A stretch of 57,086 bases of DNA from SIG435 sp045530725 (GTDB taxonomy: Bacteria; Bacillota; Clostridia; UMGS1810), in the NCBI GenBank assembly GCA_045530725.1, contig JAZSCT010000003.1, positions 1 to 57,086 on the forward strand. The letters run 5' to 3'. Both the position numbers and the translations under genes were made by a program. The notes under the pieces were generated by a model, which was given only the letters and a program-made list of their open reading frames with translations, did no database searches and was not told the origin of the DNA. Below, in pieces: positions 33,901-41,912 of the stretch; positions within the stretch are counted from its first letter, which is position 1; every line of letters starts with the position of its first letter.

Positions 33901-35765
33901 GGATTGATCAGCAGGGTGCAACAGGTGAAACTGATCAGGCTATCATCGATACATTCTACATTGATGATATCACAATAGAAGAAACAAAATTTGAAGTATC
34001 CAGTGCTGTTGGTTCCCACATGGTTTACCAGAAGGGCAGACCGATCAGAGTATGGGGTACAAATGCAGACGTTGGAGAAGTAGTAACTGTTAAGTTCAAC
34101 GGCGAAACAAAGACTGCTACAACTGATGCAGACCAGAACTGGATGGTAGAATTCGATAAGATTGATGCATACACAAGAAATCTTACTATTGAAGTTTCCT
34201 GTCCGGGCGAAAAGGATGTAACATTCGAAGATGTATCTATCGGTGAAGTAATCCTGGCTTCAGGTCAGTCCAATATGGAATGGAACCTTAGAAAGGTATA
34301 TGAAGCAGAAGACATCATAGCCGATGCAGAAACAAACGAAAATATCAGTATCCTTTCATTTGAACCAACTACGAATACAAGAGGTTCTTATGAAGTGCTT
34401 AAGTCCCCTAAGGGTGCTTACTGGGCTAAGAAAGACAAAACTACCGCAGAAATCTGCTCAGGTGTTGGCTACATCACAGCATACAACATCGCTAAGAAAT
34501 ATAACATCCCTGTAGCAGTAGTTGATGCAAACCTCAGCGGTTCTTCCATCAAAGCATGGTTAAGCCAGGAAACAATCGAAGCAAGAAAAGATGATGTATA
34601 TAAAGAAATCTATGAAGAAATGATCAATAAGTCATCAACAGTTTCTTCAGGGTCTATCTGGAAAGCAGTTCCTGCAGGAATGTACAATTCACTTCTTGCT
34701 CCGCTCGATAACTATGAAATAGGTATTATGCTCTGGTATCAGGGTTGTTCAGACTCAGGTAAAGCTGACCTATACAATTATCAGCAGTATGATCTTATCA
34801 ATTCCTGGAGAGAACACTTCGGTGCAGAAGATACCCCATTCTACATCTGTCAGCTTGCACCATACAGCGCAAGCTATATGGAACTTCGTCAGGTACAGCT
34901 TGACACAGCAAAGAGAATGGACAATGTTCATCTTATTGTAACTGCAGATCTTGGTCCTACAGGTTCTGAAGACACAGAAAGCAAACTATATTCTGAAATG
35001 ACTTCAGGAAACGAAATCCACCCTGTAAGAAAGATACCTGTAGCAGAAAGAATTGCTCTTAACCTTTACGCTAACTACTTCGGTGAAGATATCCTTTATT
35101 CAGGACCTGAATACATCAGAATGGAATCTAAGGAAGATCATGCAATACTTCACTTCAAGCACGTTGGTTCAGGCATTGTAAAATCTGACGATACAAAAGA
35201 TATCACAGGCTTTGAAATCTCTCAGGATGGCGAAACATTTGTTACTGCTACTGCAGAAATCCTCGCTGACAATACTATCAAGGTATATGCAGACGGTATC
35301 ACAAATCCTGTAGAAGTAAGATATTGTTACGTACCTTGGGTTGTTCCTGATGATGCTCTTACAAGCCTTGGCAACAAGAAACTCGGTAACACTCTCGGCG
35401 GAAACCTTACAAATGACACAGGTATCCCTGTAGGTCCGTTTGTAGCAACACTTCCTGCTCCTACAATCTTTGCAGCAGAAACTGAAACAGTTACAACAGG
35501 ACTTGACATAGATATCGCAGTTCGTAATATCGGATATTCAGAAGCAAGCCCAAGACTTATTGTTGGTCTCTATGATGGTGACAGACTTGTAGGACTTAAG
35601 TCTGAAACAATAGATTTCAAGACTATTGATACAAAGACTCTTGAATTTAAGTTCTATACACTTACATCAAACATCACAGACAACACAGCAGTCAAGGCAT
35701 TCCTCTGGAACGATATGGGAACAATGATTCCTCTTACAGGTGTATATCCAATCGAAAGAAAGTAA
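30948..35765 (+). CDS. Large secreted sialate-O-acetylesterase-like protein with carbohydrate-binding modules
   Basis: Exported protein of 1605 aa with a signal peptide (MRKVLAVFMAVMMILTTFSG, cleavage after SAA near 27). Several beta-rich modules of the carbohydrate-binding kind follow (about 45-260, 283-470, 550-740 and 750-1025), joined by a repeated linker GGDDTTGGDDTTGG (about 263-276) and an InlB-type repeat with GNGTV and GYVFAGWY (about 477-545). The esterase domain starts near 1030: Ser1108 in ASGQSNMEW, WYQGCSDSG near 1263, and His1358 in EIHPVRK are the expected catalytic elements. A final beta domain follows; no LPXTG or SLH anchor is seen. The family removes O-acetyl groups from glycans. 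It follows the polysaccharide operon with its own promoter. Confidence 0.87.
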   Translation: MRKVLAVFMAVMMILTTFSGIMTVSAADVTTTIVEIPLGNLDTSTKKGTLTATDYVKDEYTFTSTTISKWDNDVVNGTSSDAKTILATYAEPEYAFSTVNTSDLSAYTGIAAGHSAKLLKFTQTANHYMFRLKDFYDVSTLPATGKLKISVDVYPTDVVPGTTESTTATSVKSGTATLGADYKMRIGDSTGSSDSNTVTGTVVTANQWNTISHEIALSTRATMDSVRIDVTTGINKLASYANPFPSTVFYDKVKIEYIGEALGGDDTTGGDDTTGGEKTKVNIGFEDNTASPSSGWNIWGKKPGTTSNTRALQEIVNWADETSISKPNSTENFGDKLAKVDGTDTTVTDKGVHTGRINNIPADAAGITEGKKYTYSFWILAAATSTSTNTAKVYFTPYCNGSEKIPDLETNWQSSVFTLNKGEWSKVTGSFVATADHANMTTGFRLNFAKADSVNYPTLLYMDNFNIVESDDTVASYDIAVTSDGNGTVTGAGAYKKNDTATLTATPDTGYVFAGWYNGTTLLSKDNPYEYTVDGTVTSITGKFEKFVPNTGDNWATIDTVDFEDATTDTDAIISSGTTENGLTYTMSALADGNDIEVSSEILTEANAGIGTSANKVYKFARVSGTEGAGMMRLEDFFSLEDLSVGDIVRVSFKVYPTNLSVPDGASDKTAGFSAFYSISTDTKYGYDSAEKNADSTGARYLKVNEWNEIGFTTTITQEMLDASKKGALRLGALSNAAFAQTVYMDDFKAEVYEVKPAADDLNFVENYESDYPVASVVVDAAEDAPYIARPISRNNTSGTTSTYAKYNRFGTGIDGSNISIVTNAADLSGVIAHSGTSAVKWAGRFSANGGLKIEDIFMGRFDKEDIGRKIKISVWVYADKTSGAYKLNWNDTKGDFVETSTKDETLKYTEDELKDLEKTVICISLAGPNDDYYQYREGNYNTKKFEINWNEWTKISTELEISESVLDNGITNEKLKNTLISGIRIDQQGATGETDQAIIDTFYIDDITIEETKFEVSSAVGSHMVYQKGRPIRVWGTNADVGEVVTVKFNGETKTATTDADQNWMVEFDKIDAYTRNLTIEVSCPGEKDVTFEDVSIGEVILASGQSNMEWNLRKVYEAEDIIADAETNENISILSFEPTTNTRGSYEVLKSPKGAYWAKKDKTTAEICSGVGYITAYNIAKKYNIPVAVVDANLSGSSIKAWLSQETIEARKDDVYKEIYEEMINKSSTVSSGSIWKAVPAGMYNSLLAPLDNYEIGIMLWYQGCSDSGKADLYNYQQYDLINSWREHFGAEDTPFYICQLAPYSASYMELRQVQLDTAKRMDNVHLIVTADLGPTGSEDTESKLYSEMTSGNEIHPVRKIPVAERIALNLYANYFGEDILYSGPEYIRMESKEDHAILHFKHVGSGIVKSDDTKDITGFEISQDGETFVTATAEILADNTIKVYADGITNPVEVRYCYVPWVVPDDALTSLGNKKLGNTLGGNLTNDTGIPVGPFVATLPAPTIFAAETETVTTGLDIDIAVRNIGYSEASPRLIVGLYDGDRLVGLKSETIDFKTIDTKTLEFKFYTLTSNITDNTAVKAFLWNDMGTMIPLTGVYPIERK
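31735..31778 (+). repeat. Tandem repeat coding for a Gly-Asp-Thr linker
   Basis: An 18-base unit (GGTGGCGACGATACAACA) is present twice and then partly a third time, coding GGDDTT-GGDDTT-GGE. Such units can change number by slippage. Confidence 0.75.
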
Positions 35766-35782
35766 TTTACTTCAAACTTTCA

Positions 35783-35810
35783 GACCTCTCAATCTTCGGG
35801 TTGAGAGGTC
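35783..35810 (+). terminator. Terminator-like hairpin after the secreted esterase
   Basis: Perfect 10-bp stem GACCTCTCAA / TTGAGAGGTC with an eight-base loop. Only a short ATTTAAT follows. Confidence 0.6.
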
Positions 35811-35823
35811 ATTTAATGTAACC

Positions 35824-35856
35824 ACTTACCTAAAGGGACCGTCCCTTTTGGTAAGT
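35824..35856. repeat. Perfect-arm palindrome between esterase and MATE genes
   Basis: ACTTACCTAAAGGGAC and GTCCCTTTTGGTAAGT pair with one mismatch around a single base. It may be a second terminator or a mobile palindrome. Confidence 0.5.
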
Positions 35857-35879
35857 AAATCCTGTTTTATATAAAAAAA

Positions 35880-35906
35880 CTGATATACATAATTATTGTA
35901 TATCAG
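35880..35906 (+). promoter_or_regulatory. Palindromic operator-like site before the MATE gene
   Basis: Perfect 10-bp inverted repeat CTGATATACA / TGTATATCAG with a 7-base spacer, 17 bases before the start codon. MarR- or TetR-type regulators commonly bind such sites ahead of efflux genes; no regulator gene is adjacent. Confidence 0.4.
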
Positions 35907-35923
35907 CCAAAACGGAGTTTATT

Positions 35924-37252
35924 ATGGAAATCAGATTATCAGATCATTTTACTTATAAAAAATTAATACGTTTCACTCTGCCATCCATATTTATGATGAT
36001 ATTTACATCTATCTATGGTGTTGTAGATGGATATTTTGTATCAAACTATGTGGGAGTATCTCAGTTTGCTGCGGTAAATTTCATTATGCCCTTTCTTATG
36101 ATAGTTGGTGCATTGGGATTTATGTTTGGAACAGGAGGAAGTGCCCTTATTGCCATATCTATGGGAGAAGGGGATAAGGAAAAAGCCAACAGACTTTTTT
36201 CTATGTTTGTATATGCCACAATAATAATCGGTGGTATATTTTCTATCCTTGGTATTATATATGTAGAGGATGTGGCAATCCTTCTTGGTGCAGACAAAAT
36301 AATGGCAGAATACTGTGGTTTATACGGCAGAATTATCCTTATTGCACTTGTACCTTTTATGTTACAGATGGAGTTTCAGAGTTTCTTCATTACTGCAGAG
36401 AAACCAAAACCGGGTCTTTGGGTTACCCTCATATCAGGCGGTATGAATATGATACTTGACTGGCTTTTTGTTGGAGTATTAAGATTGGGACTTGAAGGTG
36501 CCGCCTGGGCAACTGCCATTTGTCAGATTATAGGCGGAGGTCTTTCTGTTGTTTATTTTTCATTCCCTAATTCAAGCCTACTTCGTCTCGGCAAAACATC
36601 CTACGATAATCAGGCTATGATAAAAGCCATTACAAATGGTTCATCAGAACTTATGGTAAATATCTCTATGTCACTTGTGAATATGCTCTACAATTTTCAA
36701 CTTATGAAATATGTGGGGGAAGTAGGGGTTGCTGCATTCGGTGTGCTTATGTATGTAAATATGATTTTTATTGCCATATTTATCGGATATTCAGTAGGTA
36801 CAGCACCTGTGTTTGGATTTCATCTGGGTGCACAAAACACTGCAGAACTTAAGAGCCTTCTCAAAAAGAGTTTTGTGATAATAGGATTGACATCTGTGTG
36901 TATGGTGATTTTTGCATATATACTGGCAAAACCCTTATCCATGGTATTTTCATCAGGTGATATAAATATGTACCATCATACTATGAGGGCGTTTTATTAT
37001 TTTGCATTTTCATTTCTTTTTGCAGGTGTTGCCATATTTGGCTCATCATTTTTTACTGCACTTGGAAACGGACTTGTGTCGGCACTCATATCATTTTTAA
37101 GAACACTTGTCTTTCAGGTGGCAGCAGTCACTTTTCTGCCATTGATTATGGATGTGGATGGTATATGGATGTCTGTGGTTGTGGCAGAGGCTATGGCTTT
37201 TGTGGTCACAATGATTTTTATCTTCAAAATGAGAGACAGATACGGATATTAA
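35924..37252 (+). CDS. MATE family multidrug/cation antiporter
   Basis: Membrane protein of 442 aa with twelve hydrophobic segments in two similar halves, the MATE form. The N-terminal start FTYKKLIRFTLPSIFMMIF, the GTGGSALIAISMGEGDKEKAN region and the second-half GYSVGTAPVFGFHLGAQN are typical. Members export drugs or other organic cations with H+ or Na+. It is a single gene framed by a palindromic site upstream and repeat element B downstream. Confidence 0.9.
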   Translation: MEIRLSDHFTYKKLIRFTLPSIFMMIFTSIYGVVDGYFVSNYVGVSQFAAVNFIMPFLMIVGALGFMFGTGGSALIAISMGEGDKEKANRLFSMFVYATIIIGGIFSILGIIYVEDVAILLGADKIMAEYCGLYGRIILIALVPFMLQMEFQSFFITAEKPKPGLWVTLISGGMNMILDWLFVGVLRLGLEGAAWATAICQIIGGGLSVVYFSFPNSSLLRLGKTSYDNQAMIKAITNGSSELMVNISMSLVNMLYNFQLMKYVGEVGVAAFGVLMYVNMIFIAIFIGYSVGTAPVFGFHLGAQNTAELKSLLKKSFVIIGLTSVCMVIFAYILAKPLSMVFSSGDINMYHHTMRAFYYFAFSFLFAGVAIFGSSFFTALGNGLVSALISFLRTLVFQVAAVTFLPLIMDVDGIWMSVVVAEAMAFVVTMIFIFKMRDRYGY

Positions 37253-37255
37253 AAA

Positions 37256-37510
37256 AAGGAGATGTAAAAAACCTCCAGATTGTGAAAAGGCGGAGTGTAA
37301 GTTAATAAAACTTTAAAATATCAGTAAAACTCACCAAATTTCTTATTATGTAGGAAATATTTCATAAAAATGTAATATTTCTTTTTTTTAAATGCCTTTT
37401 TACTACGAATAAACTTCGCCTCTCGACGTATAAACATACGCCTTCGGGTAACCCGAAACCATAGGTTTCGGCTGAGTTTATCCGTTCTGGAGCCTTTTTC
37501 CTATCTCCTT
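37256..37510. repeat. Palindromic intergenic element, copy B
   Basis: This 255-bp homologue of the element at 2520-2980 begins four bases after the MATE stop codon. Its ends are AAGGAGATGTAAAAA and (right, as read) TTTTTCCTATCTCCTT. The right third is nearly identical to copy A (ACGCCTTCGGGTAACCCGAA and on), while the middle lacks the nested 191-bp palindrome. Where copy A has GGGAAT/ATTCCC at its ends, copy B has GGAGAT/ATCTCC, so both arms changed together. Confidence 0.75.
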
Positions 37511-37518
37511 AAATTATG

Positions 37519-37554
37519 AAAGGACTGTAAATAATGATTATTTACAGTCCCTAT
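37519..37554. terminator. Hairpin between MATE gene and zinc-ribbon gene
   Basis: GGACTGTAAATAAT and ATTATTTACAGTCC form a perfect 14-bp stem. It corresponds in place and sequence to the hairpin that follows copy A at 2989-3027. Confidence 0.5.
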
Positions 37555-37565
37555 TTCATAGTTTA

Positions 37566-38465
37566 TTATTCAGTTATTTCTTCTTCGGCATTTCCCTGAA
37601 GACCTTTTCCCAGGTTTCTCATATCGAGAAATACCATCAGATGGAAAATTCCTTTGAATACAGCAAAAAGTACATTGTAGATATCATCTTTAAGAAACAG
37701 ATACATACTTAATGCATATATAAAACTTATCGCCGATACAAAAAATGATATACTGCTTATTATCCCATATCCCGCAACATAGGTATCATTGTCGTTGATT
37801 CTCTTTGATACGGAATTCAAAAGCCGTATCAGAGATATATGATACAAAAGACTCACAATAAGATATGTAGTACAAATTACACCTGATGTAGTCACAAGCA
37901 TCAATGAGGGATTTTTTGCAGTCTGTGAAAGAAGAGTAAGAATATATACAGATACATCTCTGTCTGCAAGATAAAGAACACTTCTTGTTATTTCATCCTT
38001 TCCCATAATCGCACCTGTTACCGTAAGAATCCCAAATGCAATAAACAGAAATAGTCTTATAAGATTTATAAATCCGTATAGTTTTATGGGGACAAATGCC
38101 GAATGTGGTGATCTGTCAAGATATATCATCCACAGTGACGGCACCACAAGCCCAAGTGCAACCAGTCCGTAAAGAATTGCCGTCACAGATGTGAGTATAT
38201 CCGATGATGAAAAGTGCCTTATGGAATTAAGCACATCCACAGTATAGTACACAGATGCAAAGAGTACAGTCATAAAGAACAAAAACCCTTTTATATGACG
38301 GAAGAATTCCTCCCTGAAAGGTGGAGATGAAGGCCTTTTGTTAGATGTTGGGTTGTTTGTTTTCCTTGTGGAAAAAGTTATTTCTTCTCCTGATACCTTT
38401 TCTCCGCAATCGGGACAGAATGTGGAATTATCCTCTAATTTTATTCCGCATTTTCTGCAATACAT
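37566..38465 (-). CDS. Zinc-ribbon membrane protein of unknown function
   Basis: The protein is 299 aa. It opens with a zinc ribbon (C-x2-C...C-x2-C in MYCRKCGIKLEDNSTFCPDC), then a Ser/Thr/Pro-rich linker, then about six to seven hydrophobic segments between 55 and 285. The layout (zinc_ribbon_2 plus membrane domain) is common in clostridia and has no settled function. The start at 38465 is chosen because AAGGAGA lies just upstream and the ribbon then begins at residue 1. The C-terminus is acidic (EEEITE). It lies 88 bases downstream of the DAP dehydrogenase gene on the same strand. Confidence 0.75.
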   Translation of the reverse strand: MYCRKCGIKLEDNSTFCPDCGEKVSGEEITFSTRKTNNPTSNKRPSSPPFREEFFRHIKGFLFFMTVLFASVYYTVDVLNSIRHFSSSDILTSVTAILYGLVALGLVVPSLWMIYLDRSPHSAFVPIKLYGFINLIRLFLFIAFGILTVTGAIMGKDEITRSVLYLADRDVSVYILTLLSQTAKNPSLMLVTTSGVICTTYLIVSLLYHISLIRLLNSVSKRINDNDTYVAGYGIISSISFFVSAISFIYALSMYLFLKDDIYNVLFAVFKGIFHLMVFLDMRNLGKGLQGNAEEEITE

Positions 38466-38574
38466 ATATTTTCTCCTTATGCACACGGAAATTTAATCCA
38501 ATATGGTTTTAAAATAAGAAATTTTAATATAAGACAAAAAATTCAAAAATAATACTGACGCACCCTCTTATATA

Positions 38575-39561
38575 TTAAAGCAGGTGTTCTCTCATATATT
38601 CATCACTAAATGATGAAAGATACTTAGGTGCAACGTCAAATACTGTCTTACATCCCATCATTCCTTCTTTATTCATCTTATATGCTGCCCTTGCATAACA
38701 GGTCAGTACACTTGATGTGAATTCAGGGTTCGAATCAAGTTTCAGGCTATATTCTATAATGTGAGAATTTTCTTTGTTTTTACCTGTTTTTCCGCTTCTT
38801 ATTACAAAGCCGCCGTGAGGGATACCCATATGGTTGGCTTTTAGTTCTTCCATAGTAATGAAGTTTACAGTAGTGTCATAGTCAGCGAAATAGTTTGGCA
38901 TGGTTTTGATTTCATTTTCGATTTTTATTTTGTCAGCACCCTCTTCTGCTACTACAAAGCACTCTCTTGTGTGTTTCTCTCTTGTGGAAAGGAGTGGGTT
39001 TTCACCGTTTCTTACCTTTATAAGGGCGTCTTCTACGGGAATGGTGTACTGTCTTGCATCAACTACACCTTCGATTCTTCTTATAGCATCAGAATGTCCC
39101 TGGCTTACACCTTTTCCCCAGAAGGTATAGTCAGCACCTTCAGGAAGGATAGCGTTTCCGAAAAGGCGGTTAAGAGAAAACATTCCCGGATCCCATCCTA
39201 CTGATATAAGGGCGATTTTTCCGCCTGATTTAGCAGATTTATCTACATTTTCAAAATGTTCGGGAATCTTTGCATGAGTATCAAAACTGTCAACCACGTT
39301 GAAATGTTCGCTAAGGTATGGTGTCTGTTGAGGAAGGTCTGTTGCACTTCCGCCACAGATGATGACTACATCGATATTATCCTTATGGTGGAGGATTTCA
39401 TTTATAGAATATGCTTTTGTATCAGGAAAAACTGTCACAAGGTCCTGAGGGGTTCTTCTTGAGAATACTCCGTATAGTTCCATATCGGGATTCTGATGAA
39501 TTGCACACTCAACACCTTTGCCCAGATTTCCGTATCCTGCAATAGCGATTTTTATTTTCAT
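38575..39561 (-). CDS. ddh: meso-Diaminopimelate dehydrogenase
   Basis: NADPH-dependent enzyme of 328 aa that makes meso-diaminopimelate in one step from tetrahydrodipicolinate and ammonia, for lysine and peptidoglycan. The Rossmann start IKIAIAGYGNLGKGVE, the stretch VGWDPGMFSLNRLF, GKGVSQGHSDAIR and the late MGIPHGGFVIRSG are characteristic of Ddh. Length is as usual. It implies a DAP-type cell wall. The gene diverges from a GNAT gene. Confidence 0.94.
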   Translation of the reverse strand: MKIKIAIAGYGNLGKGVECAIHQNPDMELYGVFSRRTPQDLVTVFPDTKAYSINEILHHKDNIDVVIICGGSATDLPQQTPYLSEHFNVVDSFDTHAKIPEHFENVDKSAKSGGKIALISVGWDPGMFSLNRLFGNAILPEGADYTFWGKGVSQGHSDAIRRIEGVVDARQYTIPVEDALIKVRNGENPLLSTREKHTRECFVVAEEGADKIKIENEIKTMPNYFADYDTTVNFITMEELKANHMGIPHGGFVIRSGKTGKNKENSHIIEYSLKLDSNPEFTSSVLTCYARAAYKMNKEGMMGCKTVFDVAPKYLSSFSDEYMREHLL

Positions 39562-39657
39562 ATACTACAACTCCTTATATTTATATCCAAGTGATATTTT
39601 ATCACACCAAAACATCACTTTGCAACCGCTTTTTATTTAAAATACCTAAATTCTACC

Positions 39658-39686
39658 TTGTTATACAAAAAAATTTGTGGTAGAAT
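39658..39686 (+). promoter_or_regulatory. Promoter of the GNAT gene
   Basis: TTGTTA, a 17-base spacer and TAGAAT, 28 bases before the start codon. Confidence 0.5.
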
Positions 39687-39714
39687 AGGGATATGTTCTG
39701 AAAGGTGATGTATA

Positions 39715-40257
39715 ATGATATTAAATAAAGTAACTGCAAAAGAAAAAATCGAAAAGATTCACAAACTGTATCTGGAAGCATTCCCTGAAGTTGAAAGGAA
39801 ACCTTTTGATGAAATGACAAAGAAGGCAGAAGAGGGCGTACTTGAGTTTGTGGCTATAGAAGAAGATAACGGAGAATTCATCGGTCTTGGTATAAGCATT
39901 TTGTATGACAAATATGCGCTTCTTGATTACTTCGCTATAGAAAAAGAAAAAAGAGGTATGGGATATGGAAGAAAGGCTCTTATGGAATTTAAAAAGCGTT
40001 ATTCAGACAGGCTTTTCCTTTTGGAAATAGAAAGCACATTTGATGAATGTGATAACCCTCAGGACAGACTGAGAAGGAAGGATTTCTATTTAAGTTGCGG
40101 TATGGTGTGTATGCCATATATTGTAAACTTTCTCGGCACTCTTATGGAAGTTCTTACCTTCGGAGAGAATATTACTTACGAAGAGCATAAAAGTATATAT
40201 GCAAATTCCTTTGATGGAGATATTGCGAAGAGAATAAGTTTTGACAGATACTTATAG
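39715..40257 (+). CDS. GNAT family N-acetyltransferase
   Basis: Cytosolic protein of 180 aa with a GNAT fold. The acetyl-CoA loop is EKRGMGYGRKALMEF (about 80-94), and a preceding strand LLDYFAIEKE fits. The C-terminal 60 residues (NPQDRLRRKDFYLSCGM and on) resemble the group whose members carry an R-R-x-F-Y-x-x-x-G stretch in place of the standard end. The acceptor is unknown. The start has AAAGGTGATG upstream. It converges on the esterase gene with a shared hairpin between. Confidence 0.82.
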   Translation: MILNKVTAKEKIEKIHKLYLEAFPEVERKPFDEMTKKAEEGVLEFVAIEEDNGEFIGLGISILYDKYALLDYFAIEKEKRGMGYGRKALMEFKKRYSDRLFLLEIESTFDECDNPQDRLRRKDFYLSCGMVCMPYIVNFLGTLMEVLTFGENITYEEHKSIYANSFDGDIAKRISFDRYL

Positions 40258-40268
40258 TAAAATAAAAT

Positions 40269-40342
40269 GGGGCTGTAGTAAAATGAAAAAACGGTTCGGC
40301 GTGGAACCCGTCCCGAAAAAATCATTTTGTTACAGTCCCTTT
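40269..40342. terminator. Bidirectional terminator between GNAT and esterase genes
   Basis: Long stem of GGGGCTGTAGTAAAATGA against TCATTTTGTTACAGTCCC with a smaller GC hairpin inside. It belongs to the same GGRCTGTAA-type hairpin family as those at 2989 and 37519. Confidence 0.6.
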
Positions 40343-40345
40343 GAT

Positions 40346-41140
40346 TTACTCAAATGTTCGTCTTATCCAGTCAGAAGAAAGCCCTGCCCATTGTCTTACT
40401 TCCTTTATTTCATCGGTAATTCTCTCTCCCATTCCAAGTCCGTGACGGCCCTTTGGGAAAATGTGCATTTCACATGAAACATTGTTTTCCTTAAGTTTGT
40501 CTGCGAAATACAGGGCATTTTTTACATTCACAACCGGATCTTCAAATGTATGCCATATAAAGCATGGGGGAGTATCAGGTGTGACCTTCTTTTCTAAACT
40601 GTAGTTGGCTTTTAATTCTTCGTATTTTTCTCCCAGAAGATTTTTGCCTGAGCCTACGTGTCCGTATTCTTCTTCTACATTTGTGAGAGCATAGCAGAGG
40701 ATACCCCCGTTTGGTTTTGCACTCATTTTGTCTATTTCGTCACCTGTTACGGTGCACACATCATCCATAGTAAGTGTCATTGCACAAAGGTGCCCACCTG
40801 CAGAGAATCCAAGAGTTACTATTTTGTCAGGATCCACATTCCATTTCTTTGCATTGTATCTCACAATTTTTATCGCTCTCTGTGCATCGATAAGCGGTGC
40901 AGGGTATCTATTGGGACTTACTCTGTATTCCACTACAAAAGCGTGATATCCCATAGAGTGATAATACTCTGCTATAGGTTCCGCTTCGTGACGTGCTCTC
41001 TTTGAATATCCGCCACCGGGAAAAACAATTACTGCAGGTAAAGGCTTGTCAGTTTCCCTGATAAATGCAGTCATTATATTTGGTGTTTCAGCTTCTTCAT
41101 TAAAATAAGGAATGTGATTTTCCCACAGTTTGATAGTCAT
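40346..41140 (-). CDS. Alpha/beta hydrolase (acetyl-esterase/BD-FAE-like)
   Basis: Soluble 264-aa hydrolase with the oxyanion loop VFPGGGYSKRARHEAEPIAE (H-G-G-like, here P-G-G-G-Y), the nucleophile elbow GFSAGGHLC (Ser about 117), and a late Asp in FEDPVVNVKNAL and His in FPKGRHGLG, completing a Ser-Asp-His triad. The closest pattern is the acetyl-esterase/bifunctional feruloyl esterase group that removes acyl groups from xylo-oligosaccharides. It lacks a signal peptide, so it acts on imported material. It is the last gene of the proBAC-pfkB-birA operon, four bases after birA. Confidence 0.85.
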   Translation of the reverse strand: MTIKLWENHIPYFNEEAETPNIMTAFIRETDKPLPAVIVFPGGGYSKRARHEAEPIAEYYHSMGYHAFVVEYRVSPNRYPAPLIDAQRAIKIVRYNAKKWNVDPDKIVTLGFSAGGHLCAMTLTMDDVCTVTGDEIDKMSAKPNGGILCYALTNVEEEYGHVGSGKNLLGEKYEELKANYSLEKKVTPDTPPCFIWHTFEDPVVNVKNALYFADKLKENNVSCEMHIFPKGRHGLGMGERITDEIKEVRQWAGLSSDWIRRTFE

Positions 41141-41144
41141 ATTA

Positions 41145-41897
41145 TCATATCCTTTCTTTTACCGATACTTCGCCCGAAGATATTTTTATTATATTATTAT
41201 CCTTCTTTATAATGATTGCGAAATCATCGTTTATTCCCAAGCATATTCCATCACCAATTATTTTGCCACATTGTATAATGTTGACTTTTTTATCTTGAAG
41301 CATATTCTTTTTTCGATAGATTTCCAGATGAGGTTTTTCGGAAATATTGTTATATAGTTCGAAGAAACTGTCTATTACCTCTTCTGTAATTCTTTCTTTT
41401 ATATTATCATCATCTTTTTCAAGGATGTATCCTGCAATATCCTTTATTTCATCAGGAAAGGGTGTATCAGGCTTTGAGATGTTTATGCCTATTCCAAGGA
41501 TGGCATATTCAAGTGTATGAGAGTCCCTGAAACTTCCCTCACAAAGTATGCCGCACACCTTTTTTTCATCCATATAGATATCGTTTACCCACTTTATGAA
41601 AGTGGATTTACCTGTGATCTTTTCTATTGCCTGTGATACTGCAACAGCCGCCGCAGTAGTGATAAGAAGTATGCTTTCCGTATTGCCATATGGCTTTAAG
41701 ATGATGCTCATATATACGCCTGTGCCTGATGGAGAATAAAACTTCCTTCCCAGTCTGCCTCTTCCCATAGTCTGCCTTTTGGCAATTACAACAGTTCCCT
41801 CGTCTGCACCTTTTTTTGCCAGAGTTTTTGCATAGGTATTTGTGGAATCCACTTCTTCAAGGGATATTATATTAATTTTCGGAGGATTATGGTTCAT
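41145..41897 (-). CDS. birA: Biotin-[acetyl-CoA-carboxylase] ligase (BirA, no DNA-binding domain)
   Basis: Attaches biotin to carrier proteins. The protein is about 250 aa. The ligase core begins at once: SLEEVDSTNTYAKTLA, then RQTMGRGRLGRKFYSPSGTG (the biotin-AMP loop), KWVNDIYMDEKKVCGILCE and GIGINISKPD. The N-terminal helix-turn-helix found in repressor-type BirA is missing, so this is a class I enzyme. The ATG at 41897 is preferred because AGGGTG lies 6 bases upstream; the in-frame GTG at 41906 falls within that site. It lies between the pfkB and esterase genes with very short gaps. Confidence 0.92.
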   Translation of the reverse strand: MNHNPPKINIISLEEVDSTNTYAKTLAKKGADEGTVVIAKRQTMGRGRLGRKFYSPSGTGVYMSIILKPYGNTESILLITTAAAVAVSQAIEKITGKSTFIKWVNDIYMDEKKVCGILCEGSFRDSHTLEYAILGIGINISKPDTPFPDEIKDIAGYILEKDDDNIKERITEEVIDSFFELYNNISEKPHLEIYRKKNMLQDKKVNIIQCGKIIGDGICLGINDDFAIIIKKDNNIIKISSGEVSVKERI

Positions 41898-41912
41898 TGT
41901 TTTCACCCTGAA

